A DNA stretch of 35,883 nucleotides from an archaeon (GCA_024399195.1 JAKSHW010000004.1:1-35883); one strand, 5' to 3'. Counted from the stretch's first letter, positions 1-7,869 are shown. The notes: generated from the sequence alone by a model not told the origin. Numbers and translations are program-made.

Positions 1-533
1 ATTCGGATAACCGTCGTTGACAAAATCAAACCTCGGATAACAGAAACTGTAGATTAAATTCTGACGAGGATTGTCCGTAGTGAAATTAGTGAAATTGTCC
101 GGGGGGAGGGTACTGTTACGAAAAATTGATTCTTCAGACCTTTCCTCAATGCATGAAACGATCGTCACTGCCCAACAGAAGTAATTGATACTGGTGCAAA
201 CACGATGTGTTTCCGATCATTCTCTGTAAATGACGATATACTATAGGGTATACCGTGTATCGGGCATACGGACATCCTTCAGGCATGATACGACCCATCG
301 GTCATGTTTTCACATATCGTCCGAACCCTGCCTTTTCCGACGGATCCTCCCGACGGATTCCGTCGATGATATGCTATTTCTGTTTGATGCGGAAAATCCA
401 AGGATTCATTGATTTTCCAATGATAAATTGCATATTCAAAAATCATGATTAAAATGAGAAAAACATCATTTAGACCCTAAATAGGTTGAAAATCATTGGA
501 TTTTAAAAATATACTACTGGACAATCCTAAAGG
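1..533. other. Gene-poor stretch at window start
   Basis: No convincing gene lies here. Open frames of 60-65 codons around 230-452 overlap one another in two frames, have no good ribosome binding site and encode no recognisable protein. The composition is AT-rich, with a small inverted repeat CGACGGA/TCCGTCG at 351-365 whose left arm is echoed at 338-344. The stretch may be the downstream flank of the tRNA-Arg gene, which reads leftward into it, or hold control DNA for a gene outside the window. Confidence 0.5.
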
Positions 534-607
534 CGATCCCGCCGGGATTCGAACCCGGGTCCGAGGCTCCGGAGGCCCCTGTGCTATCCAAGCTATACTA
601 CGGGATC
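534..607 (-). tRNA. tRNA-Arg (anticodon CCG)
   Basis: Read on the minus strand, a 74-nt cloverleaf closes with acceptor stem GATCCCG/CGGGATC. The anticodon stem GGGGC/GCCTC holds loop CTCCGGA, giving anticodon CCG. The T arm is CCGGG-TTCGAAT-CCCGG. The discriminator base is G and CCA is not fully encoded. No intron is seen. It lies about 100 bp downstream of rps27ae on the same strand, beyond a GC-rich hairpin and a T-rich tract. Confidence 0.95.
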
Positions 608-608
608 A

Positions 609-666
609 AAATAAAGAAAAGAAAAAATTGAATGATATGGGATGTGGCCGGGGGGCCAGCCCCGGC
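609..666 (-). terminator. Terminator of the rpo7-rps27ae operon
   Basis: A perfect 7-bp hairpin GCCGGGG/CCCCGGC (647-666, 6-nt loop) follows the stop of rps27ae. On the minus strand it leads into a T-rich tract at 609-630. Archaeal termination relies mainly on the T-rich tract. The same T/A-rich stretch may also hold the promoter of tRNA-Arg. Confidence 0.5.
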
Positions 667-709
667 ATATGGCCCCTATTGAGAGGGATGGAGCCTTGGA
701 GATTCCCAA

Positions 710-898
710 TCATTCTTTTTTGTTGAATTCGGTGTATCCACAGCATCCACAGGAGGTACGGTCCTTGTGGACTGCCATGAAGGTTCCGGGTCCGCACTTG
801 GGGCAGACGGGTTTGGTCCTGACGACTTTGTCGCCCTCGACCTTGTATGCATCTTTCTTTGCGATAACTTTCTTGACTGCGGGTTTCTTTGCTGCCAT
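710..898 (-). CDS. rps27ae: 30S ribosomal protein S27ae
   Basis: A 62-residue zinc-ribbon protein of the small ribosomal subunit, the archaeal counterpart of the ribosomal part of eukaryotic S27a. The zinc ligands are visible as CPKCG near residues 32-36 and CGCCG near residues 50-54. The lysine-rich N-terminus and family-typical length agree. The ATG at 898 is chosen over a GTG at 907 because GGAG sits about 9 nt upstream of it. The upstream overlap lies inside the end of rps24e, so the two are probably translationally coupled. It is the last protein gene of the operon. Confidence 0.93.
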   Translation of the reverse strand: MAAKKPAVKKVIAKKDAYKVEGDKVVRTKPVCPKCGPGTFMAVHKDRTSCGCCGYTEFNKKE

Positions 899-903
899 CG
901 AAA

Positions 904-1203
904 TCACTCCTCGGTCTCTGCGGGTTTGGTGGTGTTCCTCTTGATGAGGTACTCGCTCTCGTATTTCTTGGCGTCATCCATGTTGGCGTAGATCTTTGCG
1001 TAGCCCTTGGTCTTTCCGACTCCGTAAAGGGAGCTGAGATCGTCGACGATGACAAGGTCCCTCTTGGTGTTGAACTTCTTTGCGAGCTCCTCACCGACGG
1101 CGTGCCTTCCAGGAGTGCACTCCCTTGCGTGGTCGATCATGAATTTAACTTCGGTCCTTTTCTGAAGGACGTTCTCTCTCTGTTCCTGAATCTCCATTTT
1201 CAT
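904..1203 (-). CDS. rps24e: 30S ribosomal protein S24e
   Basis: A 99-residue archaeal/eukaryotic small-subunit protein. The N-terminal beta strand with repeated charged residues, the TPGR motif near residue 53 and the GVGKTKGYAKIY segment near residues 62-73 are S24e hallmarks. Its start overlaps the stop of the dephospho-CoA kinase gene by 4 bp (ATGA type). The ordering kinase - S24e - S27ae next to spt4 and rpo7 is a familiar archaeal arrangement. Confidence 0.95.
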   Translation of the reverse strand: MKMEIQEQRENVLQKRTEVKFMIDHARECTPGRHAVGEELAKKFNTKRDLVIVDDLSSLYGVGKTKGYAKIYANMDDAKKYESEYLIKRNTTKPAETEE

Positions 1204-1706
1204 ATAGACTCCTCCAACATATCGAACAGTTCTTCGATACGTGTTCTGTCAGGTCCGTCCGAATATACGGCTTTCATCCCTTTGCCAGGCCATCCGTATA
1301 TGACCACCGAATCGGCAGGTGCGAAAAGGACACACGGCAGAAGTGCCAGGTCCTCCTCTCCTTCGACACGGATTATCGTATCGGTACGGCCATCGAAAGC
1401 GTTTCTCACAGCATCGATCAGCTCGGAACTTATCGTCCCGGCAGGATTGACGACCACGGTCTCGTCCAGACCTTCTCTCTTGACAAGGTCGGCGAAATCA
1501 GTGATCTCACGTCTCTCTGTATATCCATCATAGATGGAGATACATGGTACGATACCATGCTTTCTCACTGTGAACGACACTACATCGCCCACGGTTATTA
1601 GTCTTTTGTTAGCGTTAAGTGAACCGAGGTCCTTCTCATCGAGATCGAACCCTATCGGTTTTTGGAACTCCGCCCTCTTTTCCGGGGGGAGAACCTTATA
1701 TGACAT
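1200..1706 (-). CDS. GTP-dependent dephospho-CoA kinase (DUF359)
   Basis: A 168-residue protein of the archaeal DUF359 family, which catalyses the last step of coenzyme A synthesis (dephospho-CoA to CoA) using GTP. The activity was shown for the Thermococcus kodakarensis homologue. Family signatures are TVGDVVS (38-44), VVNPAGTIS (85-93), RVEGEEDLALLP (113-124) and the C-terminal APADSVVIYGWPGKG (129-143). It has no P-loop, as expected for this family, which is unrelated to bacterial CoaE. It sits between spt4 and rps24e with 1-4 bp overlaps, so it is transcribed with the transcription/translation genes. Confidence 0.9.
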   Translation of the reverse strand: MSYKVLPPEKRAEFQKPIGFDLDEKDLGSLNANKRLITVGDVVSFTVRKHGIVPCISIYDGYTERREITDFADLVKREGLDETVVVNPAGTISSELIDAVRNAFDGRTDTIIRVEGEEDLALLPCVLFAPADSVVIYGWPGKGMKAVYSDGPDRTRIEELFDMLEESI

Positions 1707-1903
1707 CAGGCACGGACCTTCAGTGCGTAGGTTCCGTTCGCGGTGATGCCCATCTTTTTGGCGATCTCGGATTTCTCATAGTCCGCGATAGCGACCATTC
1801 CCTGCCATTCTTTGCTGGTCTCGGAACCGCAACGGGGACAGGTGGAGACCTCGGAGATGAACCTGCAGGATTTGCACGCCTTGAGCACTGCACGACCTGC
1901 CAT
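1706..1903 (-). CDS. spt4: Transcription elongation factor Spt4 (RNAP subunit E'')
   Basis: A 65-residue zinc-finger protein that pairs with Spt5 and raises RNA polymerase processivity. It shows CKSC near residues 10-13 and CPRCG near residues 22-26, and ends in the family-typical ANGTYALKVR. The ATG at 1903 overlaps the stop of rpo7 by one base (TGATG), which marks the start better than a codon 57 bp upstream. Its stop overlaps the kinase start in the same manner. Confidence 0.93.
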   Translation of the reverse strand: MAGRAVLKACKSCRFISEVSTCPRCGSETSKEWQGMVAIADYEKSEIAKKMGITANGTYALKVRA

Positions 1904-2481
1904 CACTCTTCCTCCTTCTTCTCGGCGCCTTTCTTCTTCCTTGCGTCCTCGTCGAGCCACTCGAGCTTTCCGAGTCCGGGCTGGCGCATGGTAAGTCCGA
2001 TCTTACTGTCCTGGGGGGATTTCTCGTTGAGGTCTACGCTGACGATCCTTGCCCTGACTTTGTCGCCCACTGCAAGGAACCTGCCGGTGTCCTTTCCGAT
2101 GAGCCTCTGGTTGACCTGGTCGATATCCACACGGTCGTCCATGATCTGACTGACATGGAGGAGACCGTCGATGGGACCGAACCTGACGAAGGCACCGAAC
2201 TGGAGAACCTCTACGACGGTTCCCTCGATGACCTCGTTGTCCTTGGGGTAGAACACGAGCTGCTTGAACTTGACAGTCTGGTAGACAGCCCCGTCACCGT
2301 GTACTATACGTCCTGGGCCGATGGCTTCTGCGTCGCCTATAAGAACGGCGATGGTTCCGTCTTCTCCAAGCTTACCCTCGAACTGTTCACTGGAAACAGA
2401 ACCGATGACATCGTGGATGTCCTCGCCGAGCTTGGAAGGAGGTATACGAACAATCCTCTCAGCTTCAGTTAACATGTACAT
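1903..2481 (-). CDS. rpo7: DNA-directed RNA polymerase subunit Rpo7 (E')
   Basis: A 192-residue stalk subunit of archaeal RNA polymerase that works with Rpo4 in initiation and transcript binding. An N-terminal RNP-like domain (about 1-80) is followed by an S1 RNA-binding domain (about 81-165, with VEVLQFGAFVRFGPIDGLLHVSQI). The tail after residue 175 is a charged Lys/Glu extension. ATG at 2481 is preferred because GAGGT lies about 8 nt upstream. A second ATG two codons on is possible. It leads a five-gene minus-strand operon. Confidence 0.95.
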   Translation of the reverse strand: MYMLTEAERIVRIPPSKLGEDIHDVIGSVSSEQFEGKLGEDGTIAVLIGDAEAIGPGRIVHGDGAVYQTVKFKQLVFYPKDNEVIEGTVVEVLQFGAFVRFGPIDGLLHVSQIMDDRVDIDQVNQRLIGKDTGRFLAVGDKVRARIVSVDLNEKSPQDSKIGLTMRQPGLGKLEWLDEDARKKKGAEKKEEE

Positions 2482-2518
2482 TGGTTAGACCTCTTAAGGA
2501 TAGACTGTAACCCTATCT

Positions 2519-2562
2519 CCTATAAAACAGTACGTCTTTCCTTTATATAATTATTATAAAAG
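2519..2562 (-). promoter_or_regulatory. Promoter region of the rpo7 operon
   Basis: The only strongly AT-rich block upstream of rpo7 lies here. On the minus strand it contains TATA-like TTTTATAATA and ATTATATAAAGG elements around 2540-2562 and a second AT run near 2519-2527. The exact TATA box and start site are inferred and cannot be fixed by eye. Confidence 0.4.
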
Positions 2563-2663
2563 AAGCCCTGTAAATCAATATGCGTTGAATAGGTTCCGAC
2601 GACCCAGGCACGGGACCATATCGGAACTGTAGTGAATAGGCCATTCATATGCCGTCCACCCCC

Positions 2664-2697
2664 GGCCTGTCCGACGTTCCGACGCACTGGACAGGGC
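2664..2697. promoter_or_regulatory. Inverted repeat upstream of the dys promoter
   Basis: GGCCTGTCC (2664-2672) and GGACAGGGCC (2689-2698) form an inverted repeat with 7 bp perfect pairing, extendable past one bulged G, around a 16-nt spacer. It lies just upstream of the AT-rich TATA region of the dys operon (2702-2720). It could be an operator or the remnant of a terminator; no regulator is identifiable. Confidence 0.3.
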
Positions 2698-2701
2698 CTT
2701 C

Positions 2702-2720
2702 ACATAAATTATATAATATG
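2702..2720 (+). promoter_or_regulatory. TATA-box promoter of the dys operon
   Basis: An AT-rich element, AAATTATATAATAT, lies about 38 nt upstream of the dys ATG at 2750. This predicts a start site near 2735-2740 and a very short leader. It is inferred from position and composition. Confidence 0.5.
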
Positions 2721-2749
2721 GGGTACGCTCAACGTGTCAGTGATTTGCA

Positions 2750-3742
2750 ATGGTTTCGAAGACAATCTCTGACGATAAGGAGAAAACAAGGCAGAAACTG
2801 AAGAAAGTAGCCGTCAAGGACATCAAGGTCACCCCCGGGATGACCGTCGACGAGATGCTTGTACAGATGGGACGTGCCGGTGGATTCACCGCCCAGAAAC
2901 TTGCCGATGCCACCGACATCGTAGAGAAGATGGTCACCAAAGAGGGTTGCCTCAAGATCCTCTCCTTCCCCGCATGCATCATGGCCACCGGAACCCGCGG
3001 AGTCATCGTGGACATGGTCAAGAACCACATGGTAGACGTGATCATCACCACCTGCGGAACCCTCGACCACGACCTTTCCAGGCTCTACGCCGCATACTAC
3101 AAGGGAGATTTCATGATGGACGACAAGATGCTCAGGGACAACGAGGTCTCCAGGCTCGGAAACGTCCTCGTCCCCGACGACTGCTACGGTGTCGTCCTCG
3201 AGGACAACCTCCTCCCCATGTTCGACGACATCTTCGCCGAGACCCAGTCCCTGTCCACCCACGAGATCATCGACAAGGTCGGAGAGAAGGTCGCCGACAT
3301 CAAGGGCCACGAGGACAGCCTCCTGTACTGGGCCCACGTCAACAAGGTCCCCATAGTCGTCCCCGGTATCACCGACGGTTCCTTCGGATGCCAGCTCTGG
3401 ATGTACTACCAGACCCACAGGAAGCTCAGGATCGACCTCTTCGGCGACGAGCAGATGCTCAGCGAGATGACCAACGAGGCCAAACAGACCGGAGCCGTCA
3501 TCATCGGAGGAGGTATCTCCAAACACCACGTCATCTGGTGGAACCAGTTCCGCGGAGGACTCGACTACTGCATCTACCTCACCACCGCCATGGAATACGA
3601 CGGATCCCTTTCCGGAGCACAGATCAGGGAGGCCGTTTCCTGGGGTAAGGTCAAGAACAATGCGAAGAAGATGACCGTCGAAGGCGATGCGACCATCACC
3701 CTCCCCCTCATCTACGCAGGGGTCGTCAACAGGCTTGCCTGA
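2750..3742 (+). CDS. dys: Deoxyhypusine synthase
   Basis: A 330-residue cytosolic enzyme that moves the aminobutyl group of spermidine to a lysine of translation factor aIF5A, the first step of hypusine formation. The active-site stretch IIGGGISKHHVIWWN (about 251-265) holds the lysine that forms the enzyme-imine intermediate. It is followed by GGLDYCIYLTTAMEYDGSLSG and VSWGK, matching the eukaryotic enzyme's DGSDSG and EAVSWGK motifs. N-terminal NAD-site motifs such as TCGTLDHDL are present and the length is typical. The stop overlaps the next gene by one base (TGATG), so the divergent dehydrogenase is probably co-translated. Confidence 0.95.
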   Translation: MVSKTISDDKEKTRQKLKKVAVKDIKVTPGMTVDEMLVQMGRAGGFTAQKLADATDIVEKMVTKEGCLKILSFPACIMATGTRGVIVDMVKNHMVDVIITTCGTLDHDLSRLYAAYYKGDFMMDDKMLRDNEVSRLGNVLVPDDCYGVVLEDNLLPMFDDIFAETQSLSTHEIIDKVGEKVADIKGHEDSLLYWAHVNKVPIVVPGITDGSFGCQLWMYYQTHRKLRIDLFGDEQMLSEMTNEAKQTGAVIIGGGISKHHVIWWNQFRGGLDYCIYLTTAMEYDGSLSGAQIREAVSWGKVKNNAKKMTVEGDATITLPLIYAGVVNRLA

Positions 3743-4737
3743 TGTCGAACAAAACCGTGCTGCTGCTTCCCGGAGACGGTCCCGGGAACGCGGCGATAAA
3801 ACACGTCTCCAAGACGATCAACGCCGTCGCCCCCGATGTCGAGGTGGTGTTCGGGGACATAGGGTTCTCCGCCTACTCCGTCAGGGGCGAGGCCCTTCCC
3901 GAAAGGACCTCCGACCTAATCGCGTCCTGCGACGGTGTCCTCTGCGGACACATCGAGGCCGAGAAGCTCGACCAACGCAACCCGTTGGACGACATCAGCA
4001 TCCAGTTCGGGCTCAGGACGAGGATCAGGGAATACTTCACCCTCCCCAACACCGGGGTCGGGAAGAACATGGACATGCTCCTCATCGGTTCCAACCCCGA
4101 CCACCTGGACGGTTCCGTCGAAAACGAGGAGCTGAGCGGCATCACCGCCACCTCCAACCTCAACGAGGAGAACATCAAGGACGTGGTCACGGACGCTGTC
4201 TTCCAGTCGGGTATGTTCGGACGTGACCGCATCTCGTTCATATCGGGATACGACGACCTTCCCGTGATGGACGAGTACGTCAGAAAGACCGTGTCCCCCA
4301 TGTTCGAAGGATGCGACATCGGCCATGAGATGCTGGGGAAGGAAGAGGCCATGTACAGGCTCGTCACCGATCCGGGATCGGTCAGATGCGCCGTATGCGG
4401 CCACGATTCCTTCAGCTATATCGAAGGTTTCGCGAAAGGGATGTGCGGCGGGTCCGGGCTCATGGCCGAGGCCATCGTCGGAAGCAAGCACAGCATCGTC
4501 ATGCCTTCGTACAGCGATGACGAGAACAGACTCAACAACCCCACCGCGGCCATGCTCTCCGCAGGTCTCCTCCTGATGGAGATCGGGGAGAGAAGGGGAT
4601 ACGAGATCATACGCGAGATCGTATCCGTCATGTACCGCGAGAAATGGTCCACCTCCGACGTCGGAGGATGCCTTACCCCCTCCCAGTTCTGGGAAGGGTC
4701 CACCAAACTCATCGAAGCGTACAACAGGTACGCCTGA
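3742..4737 (+). CDS. Divergent isocitrate/isopropylmalate dehydrogenase-family protein
   Basis: A 331-residue protein with the outline of the beta-decarboxylating dehydrogenase family. It has an N-terminal LLPGDGPGNAAI stretch like the family's GDGIGPE loop, and a C-terminal NNPTAAMLSAGLLLMEIG segment like the family's NP-A-ILSAAMML. Key parts are altered. The metal-binding region (family N-FGDILSD) reads HDSFSYIEGFAKGMCGG, losing both aspartates. The NAD(P)-binding HGSAPDIAGK loop is replaced by VMPSYSDDENRL. It may therefore have a different reaction or a non-catalytic role. It overlaps dys by one base and precedes a CoM methyltransferase-like gene by 31 bp. True leuB or icd is unlikely; substrate unknown. 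Confidence 0.7.
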   Translation: MSNKTVLLLPGDGPGNAAIKHVSKTINAVAPDVEVVFGDIGFSAYSVRGEALPERTSDLIASCDGVLCGHIEAEKLDQRNPLDDISIQFGLRTRIREYFTLPNTGVGKNMDMLLIGSNPDHLDGSVENEELSGITATSNLNEENIKDVVTDAVFQSGMFGRDRISFISGYDDLPVMDEYVRKTVSPMFEGCDIGHEMLGKEEAMYRLVTDPGSVRCAVCGHDSFSYIEGFAKGMCGGSGLMAEAIVGSKHSIVMPSYSDDENRLNNPTAAMLSAGLLLMEIGERRGYEIIREIVSVMYREKWSTSDVGGCLTPSQFWEGSTKLIEAYNRYA

Positions 4738-4768
4738 CCCAAAACACTGAACCATAGGAGAGACTACA

Positions 4769-5815
4769 ATGAAAGACGCCGGACACAGATCCGTTATCGA
4801 AGCCACATTGAACTTCGAGAAGACCGACAGGACCCCTGTCAACAACTTCGCACTTGTAACAGCGGCACGCAGTGCAGGTATACTGGTCAAAGACGCCAGA
4901 TACACCCCCGATGTGTCTGCGAAGGTGTCGGTGGACTACTCCATGAAGACCAAATCCGACTTCGTCAAACCGGTCGTGGATTCCCAGATACCCTTCCTCG
5001 ACATGGGTATGGACGTCCACTTCCCCGACGACGACTACGGTGCGGTGCACAACAGCCTCGTGAAGGAACCCGAGGACGTCGACAAGCTCGCGTTCTTCGA
5101 TCCCAGCAAGGCCTCCGAGTGCCCCCACTTCGACCTGTGCATCATACAGGCCCTCCGCAAGACCGCGGAGATCCTTCCCGAGGACCTTCACATCTGCGGA
5201 CTCTCCTGGGGACCCATCACCACCGCGGGATACCTCATGGGCGTGGAGGACATGATCTTCAACATGGCCATGGGCGAGGAGGAGCTCGTGTCCAAGCTCA
5301 TCATGAAGAGCGCGGACTTCGTGGCAGACCAGGAGAAGGCACAGATCGAGGCTGGAGCGAGCGTCATGTGGATGGCCGACCCCACCTCTTCGGAGGACCT
5401 CATCGACCCCACCATGTTCGATATTTCGGCGAAAGGGATCAAACAGACCATTTCGTCCGTCAAAAAGGAGTACGACGCCCCTGCGTTCCTCCACATCTGC
5501 GGAACCACCAACCATCTGATCAACAAGGTCAAGGCCACCGGTGCCGACTGTCTCAGCTTCGACCATGCCGTCGACCCCGCGGAGGCCAGGTCCCTTGCAG
5601 GAAAGGAGCTCGCCCTCATGGGTAACATCGACCCTGTCAAGTACATCCTTCAGAACACCCCCGAGGCCATCAAGAAGGAATGCTACCGCATCATCGACGA
5701 GTGTGGAAGGGACGGAGGATTCATCCTCGCACCCGGTTGCGAGACCCCTATCTCATCCCCCGACGAGAACGTCATCGCCATGGGCGACGCCGGGATCGAC
5801 TACTGGAAACAGTGA
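4769..5815 (+). CDS. MtaA/MtbA-like methylcobalamin:coenzyme M methyltransferase
   Basis: A 348-residue member of the uroporphyrinogen decarboxylase-like TIM-barrel family that includes MtaA and MtbA, which move methyl groups from methylated corrinoid proteins to coenzyme M. The zinc ligands expected for MtaA/MtbA are present: His242-X-Cys244 in LHICG and Cys324 in APGCETP. Length matches MtaA/MtbA (about 340). GGAG (GGAGAG) lies 8-12 nt before the ATG. Substrate preference (methanol, methylamine, methylthiol) cannot be read from the sequence, and no cognate MtaB/C or MtmB/C gene is nearby. An alternative is a related corrinoid methyltransferase with another acceptor. It is the last gene before a strong hairpin. 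Confidence 0.82.
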   Translation: MKDAGHRSVIEATLNFEKTDRTPVNNFALVTAARSAGILVKDARYTPDVSAKVSVDYSMKTKSDFVKPVVDSQIPFLDMGMDVHFPDDDYGAVHNSLVKEPEDVDKLAFFDPSKASECPHFDLCIIQALRKTAEILPEDLHICGLSWGPITTAGYLMGVEDMIFNMAMGEEELVSKLIMKSADFVADQEKAQIEAGASVMWMADPTSSEDLIDPTMFDISAKGIKQTISSVKKEYDAPAFLHICGTTNHLINKVKATGADCLSFDHAVDPAEARSLAGKELALMGNIDPVKYILQNTPEAIKKECYRIIDECGRDGGFILAPGCETPISSPDENVIAMGDAGIDYWKQ

Positions 5816-5825
5816 CGGTAAAAAC

Positions 5826-5855
5826 GGAGGTTCCGTGTTCTTCTGCGGAACCTCC
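5826..5855 (+). terminator. Hairpin terminator after the methyltransferase gene
   Basis: A perfect 9-bp stem GGAGGTTCC/GGAACCTCC with a 12-nt loop begins 10 bp after the stop codon and is followed by an AT-rich stretch. It lies between convergent genes, so it may stop both transcripts. Confidence 0.6.
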
Positions 5856-5872
5856 TATATTACATATTATAC

Positions 5873-6199
5873 TCAAAGAACAGGTTTTCCGGCGAAGGCC
5901 GCCATACACTCGTTGGCCGCATAGTCGGCGTATTTCGCTTCGAGGTATGCGGGGGACACCTTGTCGCTGAAGTGCCTTGCCTTGAAATCCTCGTTATTGA
6001 GGACACAGTCGATCAGGATGCCGATGTTTCCTCTGAGCTCCTTCGCGACGTACACCTTCACACCCACCTGTCTGCAGATACGTTCGCAGTCCTCGTCGGT
6101 GAGTTTGATATCCTCGAGGACGAGGCCGTATCTCTTGGCGTAGAACTCGAGTTTCTTCCTTGGCAACATGCCTGCCGTATGGCACTGGCAATATAACAT
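5873..6199 (-). CDS. Small hypothetical protein
   Basis: A 108-residue predicted soluble protein that I do not recognise. It is rich in charged residues and has scattered cysteines (CQC near the N-terminus, then single Cys in DCERICRQ, IDCVL and NECM). There is no membrane segment or signal. An internal ATG at 6169 would give a 98-residue protein starting MLPRKKLEF and is an equally plausible start, since neither has a clear ribosome binding site. It stands alone, convergent with the dys cluster and divergent from the ABC transporter operon. Confidence 0.6.
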   Translation of the reverse strand: MLYCQCHTAGMLPRKKLEFYAKRYGLVLEDIKLTDEDCERICRQVGVKVYVAKELRGNIGILIDCVLNNEDFKARHFSDKVSPAYLEAKYADYAANECMAAFAGKPVL

Positions 6200-6408
6200 T
6201 GTTATTCAATACAATACATCCAACTTGATAGCACCATTTCGGATATTATATCCCATTAGTAATACAATAATAAAATTTGTATGTGTAAATGTAATAATAA
6301 TTTCAAATAATGAAATAATTTAAACATAAAATTTTAAATAAATTCATAATAACAGTTTATCAATGAGTTGGATATTTATACCAATGGATTAATGTGCAAA
6401 CGCATAAT
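6200..6408. promoter_or_regulatory. AT-rich divergent promoter region
   Basis: A 209-bp, strongly AT-rich spacer between the small minus-strand gene and the ABC importer. On the plus strand ATTTATA at 6373-6379 lies about 33 nt before the binding-protein ATG, implying a nearly leaderless transcript. On the minus strand the GATATAATATCC complement near 6240-6252 could serve the small gene. I see no cobalamin or other riboswitch fold. Confidence 0.4.
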
Positions 6409-7869
6409 ATGAACAAAAACTACATTCTCGCTATTGTAGCAGTAGTCATCATTGTTGCCGCAGGAGCATCCTACGTCGTCCTCAGCGGAGGAAATGACAA
6501 CGATGAACCCCAGAAGGAGTTCAACCTTGTCACCGACCTCAAAGAGGCCAAGCTCGCAGTGCTCGGAAACGCAAATGGTGACACCGATATCGACAACGAC
6601 GATATCGCATACATCCAGAAAGTCATCAAGAACGGGGCCGTCTCCCTCCAATCCAACGAAGAGACCTACAACAAGGAGTTCCGCTGCGACGCGAACTTCG
6701 ACAAGGTCATCGACAGCAAGGATGTCGACTATGTCAAGAGCATGATGGACGGAACCTGCAAGGTCGTCTACTACGAGTCCGTCGACGTCGGTATCGCCGC
6801 GTTCAACGTCTCCGAGAAGATCTATCTCGTACCCATCCACCGTACCTGCGGAAGGCCTGCAGCCCTCCTCTCCAACGGTGTGGACAACACCATGGTCGTC
6901 GGCGGATCCACCGAGGTCGCCACCGAGGCCGAGTTCAAGGACGTCATCGACCAGAGCAAGATCGTCGATGTCGGAAAGTCCGGAGCATCCACCGTCAGCA
7001 CCGAGCTCGTCTCCCAGCTTTCCAGCAAATACTCCGACGGATCCGTCGTCATCATGTGCGGAAGGGGCAACTCCTACTGCCAGGACTACGAGGGCAAGGT
7101 CGGAAACGCACAGATCGCACGTCAGATCACCTGGGAAGGAAGCGCCCTCACCGGTGTCCTCACCTGGGGTTACCTCTTCGACGGTGTCGGAAACCCCGAC
7201 CACAAGGCAGGAACCTCCTGGGGACAGGCCAAGGCATACGAGGCCTTCTGGAACAAGTACGTAGGTGCCATCGAGAAGTACACCGACTCCCTCGCCGAGA
7301 AGGACAAGCCCAAAGTGCTCTGCTCCTACTACGACGGTACCATCAACGATGTCAAGATCCCCTACAACACCACCGCATCCACCAACACCTTCCGTGGACA
7401 GAACACCTCCGACTACCAGAACTCCGTCCTCGCCGGCGGAAACAACGTCGTGTCCAGGTTCCAGTCCGCAGAGACCGGATGGGGTAACATCAACTGGACC
7501 CTCGAGACCGTCGCACAGAACTGCAAGGACCTCGACGTCATCATCTTCGCCAACAGCCTCTACCTCGGCAGCTCCCCCTCACAGTTCGACGAGGTAGGAG
7601 AGGCCATCGCGGAAGGACTCACCGGATTCCTCCCCTCCACCACCAAGATCTACGTGAAGACCTACAACCTCACCGGAACCCCCGGTGTCCTCGACATAGT
7701 CATCTTCGCAAAGATCCTGTGTCCCGACAAATTCGGGAACTGGGACCTCGAGGAAGTGTGGAACGAGTACCTCGACATCTACGGAGCGGACAAGGTCAAC
7801 AGCAACCTTGCGTTCTCCAACGTCGGTATGTGCTGCACCCAGCCTTACTACACCACCACTTCCGCTTGA
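6409..7869 (+). CDS. ABC transporter substrate-binding protein with dockerin-like module
   Basis: A 486-residue surface protein anchored by one N-terminal membrane helix (about 4-25). Residues 49-115 hold two calcium-loop repeats, NANGDTDIDNDD (54-65) and DANFDKVIDSKD (94-105), each followed by a helix, as in type I dockerins. The rest resembles the class III periplasmic-binding proteins that deliver iron chelates, heme or cobalamin to FecCD-type importers. One example is the VPIHRTCGRPAALLSNGVD region near 141-159. ATG at 6409 is preferred to a GTG 15 bp upstream. Permease and ATPase genes follow directly. Ligand unknown; corrinoid or iron complex is the natural guess. Confidence 0.8.
   Translation: MNKNYILAIVAVVIIVAAGASYVVLSGGNDNDEPQKEFNLVTDLKEAKLAVLGNANGDTDIDNDDIAYIQKVIKNGAVSLQSNEETYNKEFRCDANFDKVIDSKDVDYVKSMMDGTCKVVYYESVDVGIAAFNVSEKIYLVPIHRTCGRPAALLSNGVDNTMVVGGSTEVATEAEFKDVIDQSKIVDVGKSGASTVSTELVSQLSSKYSDGSVVIMCGRGNSYCQDYEGKVGNAQIARQITWEGSALTGVLTWGYLFDGVGNPDHKAGTSWGQAKAYEAFWNKYVGAIEKYTDSLAEKDKPKVLCSYYDGTINDVKIPYNTTASTNTFRGQNTSDYQNSVLAGGNNVVSRFQSAETGWGNINWTLETVAQNCKDLDVIIFANSLYLGSSPSQFDEVGEAIAEGLTGFLPSTTKIYVKTYNLTGTPGVLDIVIFAKILCPDKFGNWDLEEVWNEYLDIYGADKVNSNLAFSNVGMCCTQPYYTTTSA

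Noticed and set aside
230-452. Two overlapping 60-65 codon frames near the window start
   Set aside because: They overlap each other, lack a ribosome site and have no protein-like composition.
4769-5815. Possible pyrrolysine-using methylamine methyltransferase, expected in this order
   Set aside because: No gene in the window shows an in-frame amber codon inside a recognisable MtmB, MtbB or MttB sequence; this gene is of the MtaA/MtbA type, which needs none.
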